Part shown: one piece after another, positions 7,979 through 15,705 of the stretch
Position numbering within the stretch: the stretch's first letter is position 1
Layout: every line of letters starts with the position of its first letter
Source of the DNA: Candidatus Galacturonatibacter soehngenii
Lineage (GTDB): Bacteria; Bacillota; Clostridia; Lachnospirales; Lachnospiraceae
DNA length: 64,000 nucleotides
Direction: 5' to 3'
Assembly (NCBI RefSeq): GCF_008830185.1
Contig: NZ_WAGX01000007.1
Location: 454,073-518,072, forward strand
Made by a program: the position numbers and the translations under genes
The notes under the pieces: generated by a model
What the model saw: only the letters and a program-made list of their open reading frames with translations
Told to the model about the DNA's origin: nothing
Databases searched by the model: none

Positions 7979-10111
7979 ATGGCTAGAATGGTTAGAATGG
8001 GAATTGATGTGGGAGGCACGCATACAAAAGCAGTGGCAATCAATAATGAGACCCATGAGATAATTGGTAAATCGTCGGTAAAGACAACACATGATGATAA
8101 ACGAGGAGTTGCGGCTGGTGTTGTAACATGTTTTCAAAACTGTATGAGGGAAAATGACATTAGTCCAGATTCAGTTGTTTTTGTGGCTCATAGCACAACT
8201 CAGGCAACCAATGCATTAATAGAAGGTGATGTTGCACAAGTTGGTATCATTGGGATGTCAAAGGGTGGTTTGGAAGGATTTTTAGCAAAGAGGCAGACTA
8301 AGCTTGAAAACATTGATTTAGGAAATGGAAAAGAAATTATAATACGAAACCGCTATATGAATGTAAAGAAGATGACAGAAGATTCGGTTAATAAGGAGTT
8401 GCATGCTTTAGTGCAGGAGGGAGCGCAAGTAATTGTTCCTTCCATGGCATTTGGAGTTGACAATGAAGAGCCTGAAAAAATGGTAGCCAAAGCGGCAGAG
8501 AAAGAAAAAATAGCAACGGCAATGGCATCAGATATTACAAAACTTTACGGTTTAACAAGAAGAACAAGAACAGCGGCAATCAATGCAAGTATACTACCCA
8601 AAATGCTAGAAACAGCAAATTCAACAGAACAATCGGTTCGTGAAGCAGGGGTACAGGTTCCTCTTATGATTATGAGAGGTGACGGTGGTGTCATGGAGAT
8701 TACGGAGATGAAAAAACGACCAGTACTTACTATGCTTTCAGGCCCTGCTGCATCGGTTATGGGCTCTTTGATGTATTTGAGAGCATCAAATGGAGTGTAT
8801 TTTGAAGTGGGTGGGACAACTACAAATATTGGAGTAATTAAAAATGGCCGTCCAGCCATTGATTATTCCATTGTTGGTGGTCACCCAACCTATATTAGTT
8901 CTTTGGATGTGCGTGTACTTGGAGTGGCTGGTGGCTCGATGGTGCGTGCAAACAAAAATGGTATTGTTGATGTTGGACCTAGATCTGCCCATATAGCAGG
9001 ACTTGACTATTCAGTCTTTACAGACGAAGAAAAGATTCAAAATCCACAGGTAGAGTTTTTTTCTCCCAAACAAGGAGATCCTGCTGATTATGTTGCAATC
9101 AAAATGGAGAATGGTGATAGGGTTACAATTACAAATTCTTGTGCAGCAAACGTACTAGGGCTTGTAAAACCCACTCATTTTTCATACGGAAAGGTGGAGT
9201 CTGCAAGAAAGGCAATGCAAGCGTTGGCAGATTATTGTGGGACAACGGTGGAGGATATTGCAAAACAAATTATGGAAAAGGCGTATGCAAAGATAGAACC
9301 TGTGATACTTTATTTGGCAGAAAAATATAAATTGGAAAAAGACCAGATTTCCTTAGTTGGTGTTGGAGGAGGAGCTGCCTCGTTAATCATTTATTTTGCT
9401 GAGAAAATGGGAGTGAAATATAGCATTCCAGAAAATGCAGAGGTGATTTCCTCCATTGGAGTGGCTTTATCTATGGTACGAGATGTAGTGGAACGTATCA
9501 TACCATCACCAACAAAAGAAGATATAAGCTCCATTAAAATGGAGGCAATGAATAAAGCCATACAAAGTGGTGCGACTGCAGAAAGTGTGGAAATTCATAT
9601 TGATATTGATCCACAAACCTCAAAAGTAACTGCAATTGCGACAGGTTCAACAGAAGTAAAGACAACGGATTTACTAAAAGAATGTAGTGAAGAAGAGTTA
9701 AGGAAGTTAGCAGCCGCCGATATGCGTATTGATATAGAAGAGGCGATCCTTCTTGAAAAAACAAAATTCATTTCTGTTTTTGGAACAAAGTCGCAGCAAA
9801 ATGGAGAGGCTGATGCGATTCGTATTCTAGATTCAAAAGGTTTTATAAAGGTTCAACGAGGTTTTGCACAAGCGCTAAAAACAACAGCTAGTAAGTATTT
9901 GGAAGTAGTACAAAGACTGTGGGATGCAATGGCGGTATATCAAACAGAATTAATTGCAAGACCAGATTTTTATTTATGCGTTGGAGCACGAGTCATTGAT
10001 TTTAGTGCTTCTGATTTTGAACAGCTAAAACTTCTGATGGATATTGAAATATCGACGCTAGAGCCAGATATGGAAATTATTGTAGTGGCAGCAAATATAA
10101 AGCAAAGTTAA
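7979..10111 (+). CDS. Hydantoinase/oxoprolinase (HyuA) family protein
   Basis: This 710-residue protein begins with the HyuA ASKHA-type phosphate-binding segment IDVGGTHTKAV and the family motif AHSTTQATNALIEGD. GDGGVMEI, LSGPAASVMG and FEVGGTTTNIG follow, as in ATP-dependent hydantoinase, oxoprolinase and acetone carboxylase subunits. Those enzymes normally need a HyuB partner, yet none is encoded next to this gene. The last 200 residues, rich in Glu and Lys, do not resemble the usual C-terminus. A GGAGG site is present. It probably acts in the cytosol on a lactam, hydantoin or related ring imported by the upstream transporter; the reaction is not predictable from sequence. Confidence 0.8.
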   Translation: MARMVRMGIDVGGTHTKAVAINNETHEIIGKSSVKTTHDDKRGVAAGVVTCFQNCMRENDISPDSVVFVAHSTTQATNALIEGDVAQVGIIGMSKGGLEGFLAKRQTKLENIDLGNGKEIIIRNRYMNVKKMTEDSVNKELHALVQEGAQVIVPSMAFGVDNEEPEKMVAKAAEKEKIATAMASDITKLYGLTRRTRTAAINASILPKMLETANSTEQSVREAGVQVPLMIMRGDGGVMEITEMKKRPVLTMLSGPAASVMGSLMYLRASNGVYFEVGGTTTNIGVIKNGRPAIDYSIVGGHPTYISSLDVRVLGVAGGSMVRANKNGIVDVGPRSAHIAGLDYSVFTDEEKIQNPQVEFFSPKQGDPADYVAIKMENGDRVTITNSCAANVLGLVKPTHFSYGKVESARKAMQALADYCGTTVEDIAKQIMEKAYAKIEPVILYLAEKYKLEKDQISLVGVGGGAASLIIYFAEKMGVKYSIPENAEVISSIGVALSMVRDVVERIIPSPTKEDISSIKMEAMNKAIQSGATAESVEIHIDIDPQTSKVTAIATGSTEVKTTDLLKECSEEELRKLAAADMRIDIEEAILLEKTKFISVFGTKSQQNGEADAIRILDSKGFIKVQRGFAQALKTTASKYLEVVQRLWDAMAVYQTELIARPDFYLCVGARVIDFSASDFEQLKLLMDIEISTLEPDMEIIVVAANIKQS

Positions 10112-10156
10112 ATAGTGAGTGAAATGTAGTAGAAAGTAAAACTAGGTGGAAAAAGT

Positions 10157-10834
10157 ATGCAAGAAGTCACTCAGTTATATAAGTTAGTATCAAATTTATT
10201 ATTGGTAAAAGAAAATGAGTGGGGGTTATATGCATTTTCCAAAGAGCCATTGCATAAAAAAATCACGAAAGAAGAGAAAAAAGAAATGATTGATATGGCT
10301 ATCAATTGTGGGATTGAATATGCAAAGCGTATTAAGATGCAATATAAAAGTGCAAGAGTAAAAGAATTAGCGGAGGTTTTTCAGATAAAAGTATTCCAAC
10401 AGGATAGCTCTATGATTGGAAAAAGAATTGTTTTTGCTCTTTACACCCCGCCGAATCGGATTGAAATTATGAATGAGCCAATTCAAAAAGCATGTGATAT
10501 TTTAGAGAAGGATTCTTTTTTGGTTGAACATTTCACACAAGAGGTTATAATAAATACAATATTAGGACATGAGATATTTCATTTTTTGGAGGAACAATTC
10601 GAGCAAGAAATCTATACAAGAACTAAGAAAATTCTATTGTGGAGTTGTCTTGGTATAAAAAATTATTCTACAATACGTACCTTAAGTGAGATTGGAGCAA
10701 TGGCCTTTACAAAGGAGCTAAATCAGCTTACATTCTCACCATATATACTGGATATCATCTTGTATTACAGTTATGATTCATGCAGTACGAAAAAAATATA
10801 TCATGATATTATGAAAATAAGTGCAAGAAGATAG
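10157..10834 (+). CDS. Putative small zinc metallopeptidase-like protein (HExxH; ImmA/IrrE-like)
   Basis: This 225-residue soluble protein contains HEIFH (His138, Glu139, His142). A possible third ligand, Glu178, lies about 36 residues later in SEIGAMAF, an arrangement resembling the E-x-x-A-x-x-F of ImmA/IrrE-type zincins. There is no signal peptide and no other recognisable domain. It starts 45 bases after the hyuA-like stop, in the same direction, and ends before a strong terminator, so it may be the last gene of that operon. The zincin call rests on these motifs alone; a peptidase function is inferred. Confidence 0.55.
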   Translation: MQEVTQLYKLVSNLLLVKENEWGLYAFSKEPLHKKITKEEKKEMIDMAINCGIEYAKRIKMQYKSARVKELAEVFQIKVFQQDSSMIGKRIVFALYTPPNRIEIMNEPIQKACDILEKDSFLVEHFTQEVIINTILGHEIFHFLEEQFEQEIYTRTKKILLWSCLGIKNYSTIRTLSEIGAMAFTKELNQLTFSPYILDIILYYSYDSCSTKKIYHDIMKISARR

Positions 10835-10861
10835 GAAGCACCAGTACTTGATGTTAATGGA

Positions 10862-10889
10862 AAATACGGACTCTTTTGGGTCCGTATTT
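10862..10889 (+). terminator. Strong hairpin terminator
   Basis: A perfect 10-bp stem (AAATACGGAC with GTCCGTATTT) with an eight-base loop follows the zincin-like gene. It is A-rich before and T-rich within the stem, so it could act in both directions. Confidence 0.75.
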
Positions 10890-10936
10890 ATTAAAATCAT
10901 AGGTACGTTACACTTTAAAAAAAGCACTATATTTAA

Positions 10937-10965
10937 TTGACAAAATAAAAAAATAATGATATTCT
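10937..10965 (+). promoter_or_regulatory. Sigma-A-type promoter of the LysR gene
   Basis: TTGACA (10937-10942), a 17-base spacer and TATTCT (10960-10965) lie about 90 bases upstream of the lysR start. Confidence 0.6.
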
Positions 10966-11052
10966 CTATTAAACATATCAATTTAATAGGAAATGAATTT
11001 TTCTAGACAGTAGATTTAAAATCATTTCTCATCGACACAAAGAGGTGAAGGT

Positions 11053-11958
11053 ATGACATTACAACAATTAAGATATGCTATCATGATTGCGGATTGTGGT
11101 TCTATGAATGAAGCGGCAAAGCGATTGTTTATTTCACAACCAAGTCTTTCAGGCACTATGAAGGAACTAGAAGAAGAAATTGGAGCCGATATTTTCTTTC
11201 GCTCAAACAGAGGAATCATTATTACTCCAGAAGGGGAAGAGTTCTTAGGCTATGCAAGACAGGTAGTAGATCAATATCGTTTGTTGGAAAATAGATATAT
11301 CGAAAAGAATTCAAAGAAAAAATTTAGTGTATCCATGCAGCATTATACCTTTGCGGTCAAGGCATTTGTAGAAGTGGTGAAAAAGGTTGGTATGGAGCAA
11401 TACGAATTTGCAGTACACGAAACGAAGACGTATGAAGTGATTGAGAATGTAAAAAACTTTAAAAGTGAGCTTGGTGTACTCTACTTAAATGATTTTAATG
11501 AGCAGGTGCTCACCAAAATACTGCGAGAAAACAGTCTTGAATTTCAAGAACTATTTCAATGTGATACGTATGTGTATTTATGGGGGGAACACCCATTGGC
11601 AAAGCAGGAATTAATCTCCATGGAAGAACTAGAAGAATATCCTTGTCTGGCATTTGAACAAGGGAAGAATAATTCATTTTATCTGGCAGAAGAAGTAATG
11701 AGTACGTATGAATACAAAAGAATTATTAAAGCAGATGATAGAGCAACCTTGTTAAATCTTATGGTAGGGTTAAATGGATATACACTATGTTCGGGAATCA
11801 TTTGTGAGGAATTAAATGGAGATGATTATAAGGCAGTACCACTGGTGGAAAGTCAGAAAATGAGGATTGGTTATATCAAAAGAAAAGGATCAAACATTAG
11901 TAGCTTAGGTGAATTATATATAAAAGAATTGCAAAAATATCAAGACAGAGTGTTATAG
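11053..11958 (+). CDS. LysR family transcriptional regulator
   Basis: This 301-residue regulator has an N-terminal winged helix-turn-helix (MTLQQLRYAIMIADCGSMNE, then AAKRLFISQPSLSGTMKELE) and a C-terminal effector-binding domain of periplasmic-binding fold. The AGGTGAAGG-like site precedes the ATG. It ends directly before the Cys-attenuator leader and the MetNIQ operon. The best dyad for such a regulator overlaps its own stop codon, at about -66 from the leader promoter. That location suggests it activates the sulfur transport operon, possibly as a CysB/CmbR-like regulator sensing a sulfur metabolite (inference). Confidence 0.88.
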   Translation: MTLQQLRYAIMIADCGSMNEAAKRLFISQPSLSGTMKELEEEIGADIFFRSNRGIIITPEGEEFLGYARQVVDQYRLLENRYIEKNSKKKFSVSMQHYTFAVKAFVEVVKKVGMEQYEFAVHETKTYEVIENVKNFKSELGVLYLNDFNEQVLTKILRENSLEFQELFQCDTYVYLWGEHPLAKQELISMEELEEYPCLAFEQGKNNSFYLAEEVMSTYEYKRIIKADDRATLLNLMVGLNGYTLCSGIICEELNGDDYKAVPLVESQKMRIGYIKRKGSNISSLGELYIKELQKYQDRVL

Positions 11959-11970
11959 GTTTTTCCTATA
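11954..11970. promoter_or_regulatory. Candidate LysR operator (TATAGG-N5-CCTATA)
   Basis: This perfect 6-bp inverted repeat with a five-base T spacer fits the LysR T-N11-A rule. Its centre (11962) is about 66 bases upstream of the transcription start expected from the next promoter, the classical activation-site position. It could instead be a weak hairpin at the end of the lysR transcript. Confidence 0.45.
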
Positions 11971-11992
11971 TCTAACTATTAAATTTGTGTAT

Positions 11993-12021
11993 TTGCGCAT
12001 AATTTTATTATCTGCTATGAT
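11993..12021 (+). promoter_or_regulatory. Promoter of the Cys-leader/MetNIQ operon
   Basis: TTGCGC (11993-11998), a 17-base spacer and TATGAT (12016-12021) lie 34 bases before the leader peptide start. The imperfect -35 box fits a promoter that needs an activator. Confidence 0.6.
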
Positions 12022-12054
12022 GTTACATATTAATATTGAGAGGAGAAATCGGAT

Positions 12055-12165
12055 ATGAGAAGTTACATGAGAGCTTATAATCAAATGATGTGTTGCTGTT
12101 GCAGGTACATTTGTGGTATTATGCTTTATGGAGTGCGCTTCAAACCGGTTTTATATCTGTTATAA
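12055..12165 (+). CDS. Cysteine-rich leader peptide (36 aa)
   Basis: This short gene was read directly from the DNA. AGGAGAA (12041-12047) lies seven bases before ATG at 12055, and a TAA ends at 12165. The peptide is basic and contains four consecutive Cys codons (TGT TGC TGT TGC, 12091-12102) preceded by two Met codons, and a fifth Cys at 12112-12114. It has no resemblance to a folded protein. The codon run, the terminator 27 bases after the stop and a competing antiterminator are what a translation-dependent attenuator needs. Its likely role is to sense charged tRNA-Cys; no function for the peptide itself is implied. Confidence 0.7.
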   Translation: MRSYMRAYNQMMCCCCRYICGIMLYGVRFKPVLYLL

Positions 12166-12201
12166 TCAAGAGCCTACAATGATGAAACCAAAACAGCGCA
12201 T
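12133..12201 (+). promoter_or_regulatory. Antiterminator of the Cys attenuator
   Basis: Two nested pairings can form. GTGCGCT (12133-12139, within the leader gene) pairs with AGCGCAT (12195-12201). Inside it, GGTTT (12147-12151) pairs with AAACC (12185-12189). The outer pairing captures the left arm of the downstream terminator. A ribosome stalled at the Cys codons (12091-12102) leaves this region free; a ribosome reaching the stop at 12165 covers 12135-12151. Confidence 0.6.
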
Positions 12202-12229
12202 CCGTAGGATCGCTGTTCTTTTTTGTTTT
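12192..12229 (+). terminator. Attenuator terminator upstream of metN
   Basis: AACAGCG (12192-12198) pairs with CGCTGTT (12211-12217), and ATCC with GGAT inside, with one bulged C and a GTA loop. CTTTTTTGTTTT follows. It lies before the ABC operon, not after a full gene, so it must be regulated or read through. Confidence 0.8.
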
Positions 12230-12302
12230 AACTAAAAAGTTCGAAGAATCCTAACTCTAAGAGGAAATGCCTCTATTAATTTAAACCGAAAGGAGTAAGC
12301 AG

Positions 12303-13304
12303 ATGATTCGAATTGATAATGTCAGTAAAGTATTTCGTACTAGCACAGATGAAATCAAGGCTGTAAACAATATTAATCTTACGATAGAAGATGGAAGTAT
12401 ATTCGGAATCATCGGATTATCCGGAGCAGGTAAGTCTACTCTGGTACGATGTATTAATCTGTTAGAAAGACCGACAGCAGGAAGAATTTATTTAAATGAG
12501 GTAGAACTTACTTCATTGAATCCAAAACAATTAAGAAAAGAAAGAGAAAAAATCGGTATGATATTCCAACAATTTAATCTGTTGGAACAAAGAACTGCAT
12601 TAAGAAATGTATGCTATCCGCTAGAAATTGCAGGAGTTAAGTCATCTGAGGCGAAAGAAAAGGCTAAAAAATTATTAGATCTAGTAGGGCTTTCCGATCG
12701 TCTGAATAATTATCCTTCTCAGTTATCAGGAGGACAAAAGCAAAGAGTTGCAATTGCAAGGGCACTAGCAACAGATCCACAAGTACTGTTGTGTGATGAA
12801 GCAACGAGTGCACTTGATCCAAATACAACTAGATCGATTTTAGATTTATTAAAAAATATCAATGAAAAGCTGGGTGTTACGATTGTTGTAATTACCCATG
12901 AAATGAAAGTTGTGGAGCAAATTTGTGATCAGGTTGCTGTACTTGACAATGGAATGGTAGCAGAAACTGGTGCAGTGAAAGATATTTTTCTTTCACCAAA
13001 GTCAAAGATTGCACAAGAATTGATATTTCCAAAAAATAAAGGAATTGCAAGTCTACAAAACAAACGAATTCTTCGACTTGCATTCGATGGTCAATCCTCT
13101 TTTGAACCAGTTATATCTAATTTGGTATTAAAATGCCAAACTATGGTTAATATACTTGGTGCTAGTACTGAAGATATTGGAGGTAAGGCATTTGGGCAGA
13201 TGATTCTTCAATTACCTGAGGATGAACTTGCTATTGCCAGAGCTAAAAATTACTTAGATTCAATCGGAATTCATTATGAGGAGAGTGATGTAGATGGAAA
13301 TTAA
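12303..13304 (+). CDS. metN: MetN-type ABC importer ATPase with C-terminal NIL domain
   Basis: This 333-residue ATPase has Walker A (GLSGAGKST), Q-loop (IFQQFNLL), signature LSGGQKQR, Walker B (VLLCDEATSALD) and switch His (VITHEM). A C-terminal stretch of about 80 residues after residue 250 has the ligand-binding NIL (ACT-like) domain that lets MetN sense the internal amino acid pool. Such complexes import methionine, cystine or related amino acids. AAAGGAG precedes the ATG. It is the first full gene behind the Cys attenuator and overlaps metI by 11 bases. Given the leader, cystine or another cysteine source is at least as likely a substrate as methionine. Confidence 0.92.
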   Translation: MIRIDNVSKVFRTSTDEIKAVNNINLTIEDGSIFGIIGLSGAGKSTLVRCINLLERPTAGRIYLNEVELTSLNPKQLRKEREKIGMIFQQFNLLEQRTALRNVCYPLEIAGVKSSEAKEKAKKLLDLVGLSDRLNNYPSQLSGGQKQRVAIARALATDPQVLLCDEATSALDPNTTRSILDLLKNINEKLGVTIVVITHEMKVVEQICDQVAVLDNGMVAETGAVKDIFLSPKSKIAQELIFPKNKGIASLQNKRILRLAFDGQSSFEPVISNLVLKCQTMVNILGASTEDIGGKAFGQMILQLPEDELAIARAKNYLDSIGIHYEESDVDGN

Positions 13305-13962
13305 TCAATTAATTACGCTAATGATTCAAGGTACAAAAGAAACACTATATATGACATTGATATCCACTGCCTTTTCCTATTTGCTTGGAATTCCAGTTGG
13401 AGTACTTTTATTCATAACAGATAAATTTGGAATATGGGAGTGTAAGCCATTAAATGCCGTTTTAGGTATTGTTGTAAATATTATGCGCTCCGTTCCATTT
13501 ATTATATTATTAGTAGCCATTTTGCCTTTTACAAGAGCTGTCGTTGGAACGACCATTGGTTCTACGGCTACCATTGTTCCGCTTGTTGTAGCAGCAGCTC
13601 CATTTGTAGCAAGAATGGTTGAATCATCTTTAAAAGAAGTCGATGCAGGTATCATTGAAGCAGCTTTGGCGATGGGGTCTAGTCCCTTACAGATTATCTA
13701 TAAAGTGCTTCTACCAGAATCAAAACCATCATTATTGATTGGGGCTACGATTACAACAACAACAATCTTAGGATATTCTGCTATGGCAGGATTTACTGGT
13801 GGTGGTGGACTTGGAGCGATTGCTGTAAATTATGGTTATTATCGCTACCAGACCAATATTATGTTTATCACAGTGATTTTACTAGTCATCGTTGTGCAAA
13901 TATTCCAAGAAATTGGAATGAGATTTGCCAATAGGACTGATAAAAGAATAAAGAATTTGTAA
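13294..13962 (+). CDS. metI: MetI-type ABC permease
   Basis: This 222-residue permease has five membrane segments and the EAA loop (AALAMGSSPLQIIYKVLLPE), the usual size and layout of MetI. It forms the dimeric channel for the MetN ATPase. Its start lies within the end of metN (ATG at 13294, with GAGGAG just before), so the two are coupled. The TMR signature GYSAMAGFTGGGGLGAIAVNYGY near the C-terminus is strongly conserved in methionine-type importers. Confidence 0.92.
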   Translation: MEINQLITLMIQGTKETLYMTLISTAFSYLLGIPVGVLLFITDKFGIWECKPLNAVLGIVVNIMRSVPFIILLVAILPFTRAVVGTTIGSTATIVPLVVAAAPFVARMVESSLKEVDAGIIEAALAMGSSPLQIIYKVLLPESKPSLLIGATITTTTILGYSAMAGFTGGGGLGAIAVNYGYYRYQTNIMFITVILLVIVVQIFQEIGMRFANRTDKRIKNL

Positions 13963-14018
13963 TTGTTTGGAGCTTGTCTTTAAATGATTGCATGAATTAA
14001 GAAAAGGAGAGAAGTATT

Positions 14019-14930
14019 ATGAAAAAAAGAATTACATCATTTATGTTAGCATTTACATTAGCAGCAGGAGCATTGGCAGGCTGTGCAACAAAAGCAGAGC
14101 CAGAAGCAACCAATTCTGAAACAACAAAAGATTCATCAACTGAGACAAAAGATGATTCAACAGATACAACAGATGCAAAAGCTGAGGAAGCTACAACAGA
14201 AGATAAAACAATTAAAGTAGGAGCATCTCCAACACCTCATGCAGAAATTCTAGAACAGGCAAAGGCTATTCTTGAAAAAGATGGCTATACACTTGAAATC
14301 GTAGAGTACAATGATTATGTATTACCAAATACTGCACTTGATACTGGAGAGTTAGATGCGAATTACTTCCAACATAAGCCATACTTAGATGACTTTAACA
14401 AAGAAAATGGAACTGATATCGTTTCAGCAGGAGCGATTCATTTTGAGCCATTTGGAATTTATGCAGGAAAAACAAAGTCCATCGAAGAATTAAAAGAAGG
14501 AGCAACTATTGCAGTTCCTAACGATGCAACAAATGAAGCAAGAGCACTTCTTTTATTAGAAGCACAAGGTCTTATTAAATTAAAAGCAGATGCAGGACTT
14601 AGCGCAACCAAATTAGACATTGAAGAAAATAAACTAAATTTAAACATTGAAGAAATTGAAGCAGCTCAGATTGCACGTGCTTTACCAGATGTTGATCTTG
14701 CTGCAATCAATGGTAACTATGCAATTCAAGGTGGTCTTAGTGTATCAGATGCACTAGCAACAGAAGAAGCTAGTTCACTAGCAGCTACTACTTATGCAAA
14801 TATTATTGCTGTAAATGCAGGAAATGAAAACAGTGAAAAGGTTCAGGCACTTTTAAAGGCTCTTCAAAGTGAAGAAATTCGTAAATTTATTGAAGAAAAA
14901 TACACTGGAGCTGTAGTTCCAACCTTTTAA
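14019..14930 (+). CDS. metQ: MetQ-type substrate-binding lipoprotein (NlpA family)
   Basis: This 303-residue protein has a signal peptide with lipobox LAGC (Cys22), a Thr/Glu/Asp-rich linker to about residue 65, and the NlpA-family domain starting KVGASPTPHAEILEQ. The motifs NYFQHKPYLDDFN and VPNDATNEARALLLLE follow. It captures the amino acid outside the membrane for MetNI. It follows metI after 56 bases, with its own AAAGGAG, and ends before a 12-bp terminator hairpin. Family is certain; whether the ligand is methionine, cystine or another sulfur amino acid is open. Confidence 0.92.
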   Translation: MKKRITSFMLAFTLAAGALAGCATKAEPEATNSETTKDSSTETKDDSTDTTDAKAEEATTEDKTIKVGASPTPHAEILEQAKAILEKDGYTLEIVEYNDYVLPNTALDTGELDANYFQHKPYLDDFNKENGTDIVSAGAIHFEPFGIYAGKTKSIEELKEGATIAVPNDATNEARALLLLEAQGLIKLKADAGLSATKLDIEENKLNLNIEEIEAAQIARALPDVDLAAINGNYAIQGGLSVSDALATEEASSLAATTYANIIAVNAGNENSEKVQALLKALQSEEIRKFIEEKYTGAVVPTF

Positions 14931-14946
14931 TTAAATAGTTTTTAGA

Positions 14947-14979
14947 CAAATACGCCACTTATGACATGTGGCGTATTTG
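14947..14979 (+). terminator. Hairpin terminator after metQ
   Basis: A perfect 12-bp stem (CAAATACGCCAC with GTGGCGTATTTG) and a nine-base loop lie 17 bases after the metQ stop. It lacks a long T tract on the right but is the likely end of the metNIQ transcript. Confidence 0.7.
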
Positions 14980-15058
14980 CATATAAAATGTTATTACAAC
15001 ATAAATACATTAATTTAGTGAATAAGTAATTTAGTTTAAGAAAAGGAGTGGATATTTC

Positions 15059-15604
15059 ATGACAAGAGAAGCAGCGTGGGAGCTACTAACACAATACAAC
15101 AAAGAACCATTTCATTTAGAACATGCACAAGTGGTTGAGCAAACCATGAAGTATTTTGCACGTAAATTAGGATATGAGAAGGAGGAAGAGTTCTGGGGGA
15201 TTGTAGGGCTCCTTCATGATCTTGATTTTGAACAATATCCCAATGAACATTGTATCAAAAGTCAAGAAATTATGAGAGAACATGGTATAGAAGAGAGTAT
15301 CATTCATGCAACGGCCAGTCATGGATATGATATCACCGTTGATATAAAGCCAGAACATGAGATGGAGAAAGTACTCTATGCAGTAGATGAGCTGACTGGA
15401 CTAATTGGAGCAGCAGTGTTAATGCGCCCATCTAAGAGTGTTCAGGATTTGGAACTAAAGTCTGTTAAGAAAAAGTATAAGAGCAAGGGATTTGCGGCGG
15501 GATGTTCCAGAGAAGTTATTGAAAAAGGTGCCAATATGCTTGGGTGGACACTTGATGAGTTAATCTTGCAAACCATAGAGGCGTTGAAGACGTTTCAAGA
15601 TTAA
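15059..15604 (+). CDS. HD-domain phosphohydrolase-like protein
   Basis: This 181-residue soluble protein has an HD-type metal site: His near HLEHAQVVEQ, LLHDLDF (the HD pair), and later HATASHG and YAVDELTGLI. Small HD proteins of this kind hydrolyse phosphate esters, often of nucleotides. AAAGGAG lies about nine bases before the ATG. It is separated from metQ by a terminator, so it is probably its own transcript. No specific substrate can be given. Confidence 0.75.
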   Translation: MTREAAWELLTQYNKEPFHLEHAQVVEQTMKYFARKLGYEKEEEFWGIVGLLHDLDFEQYPNEHCIKSQEIMREHGIEESIIHATASHGYDITVDIKPEHEMEKVLYAVDELTGLIGAAVLMRPSKSVQDLELKSVKKKYKSKGFAAGCSREVIEKGANMLGWTLDELILQTIEALKTFQD

Positions 15605-15637
15605 GCAAAAGTAAAATTTACCATGTAAAACACCTTA

Positions 15638-15666
15638 TTGCGTTCATTCTCATTTCCTAGTATAAT
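15638..15666 (+). promoter_or_regulatory. Promoter of the rhodanese/TtcA-like gene
   Basis: TTGCGT (15638-15643), a 17-base spacer and TATAAT (15661-15666) lie 40 bases before the ATG. The -35 box resembles the TTGCGC of the Cys-leader promoter. Confidence 0.65.
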
Positions 15667-15705
15667 CAATCCGTATCGATTAACAACAAATGATGGAGTG
15701 ATAAA

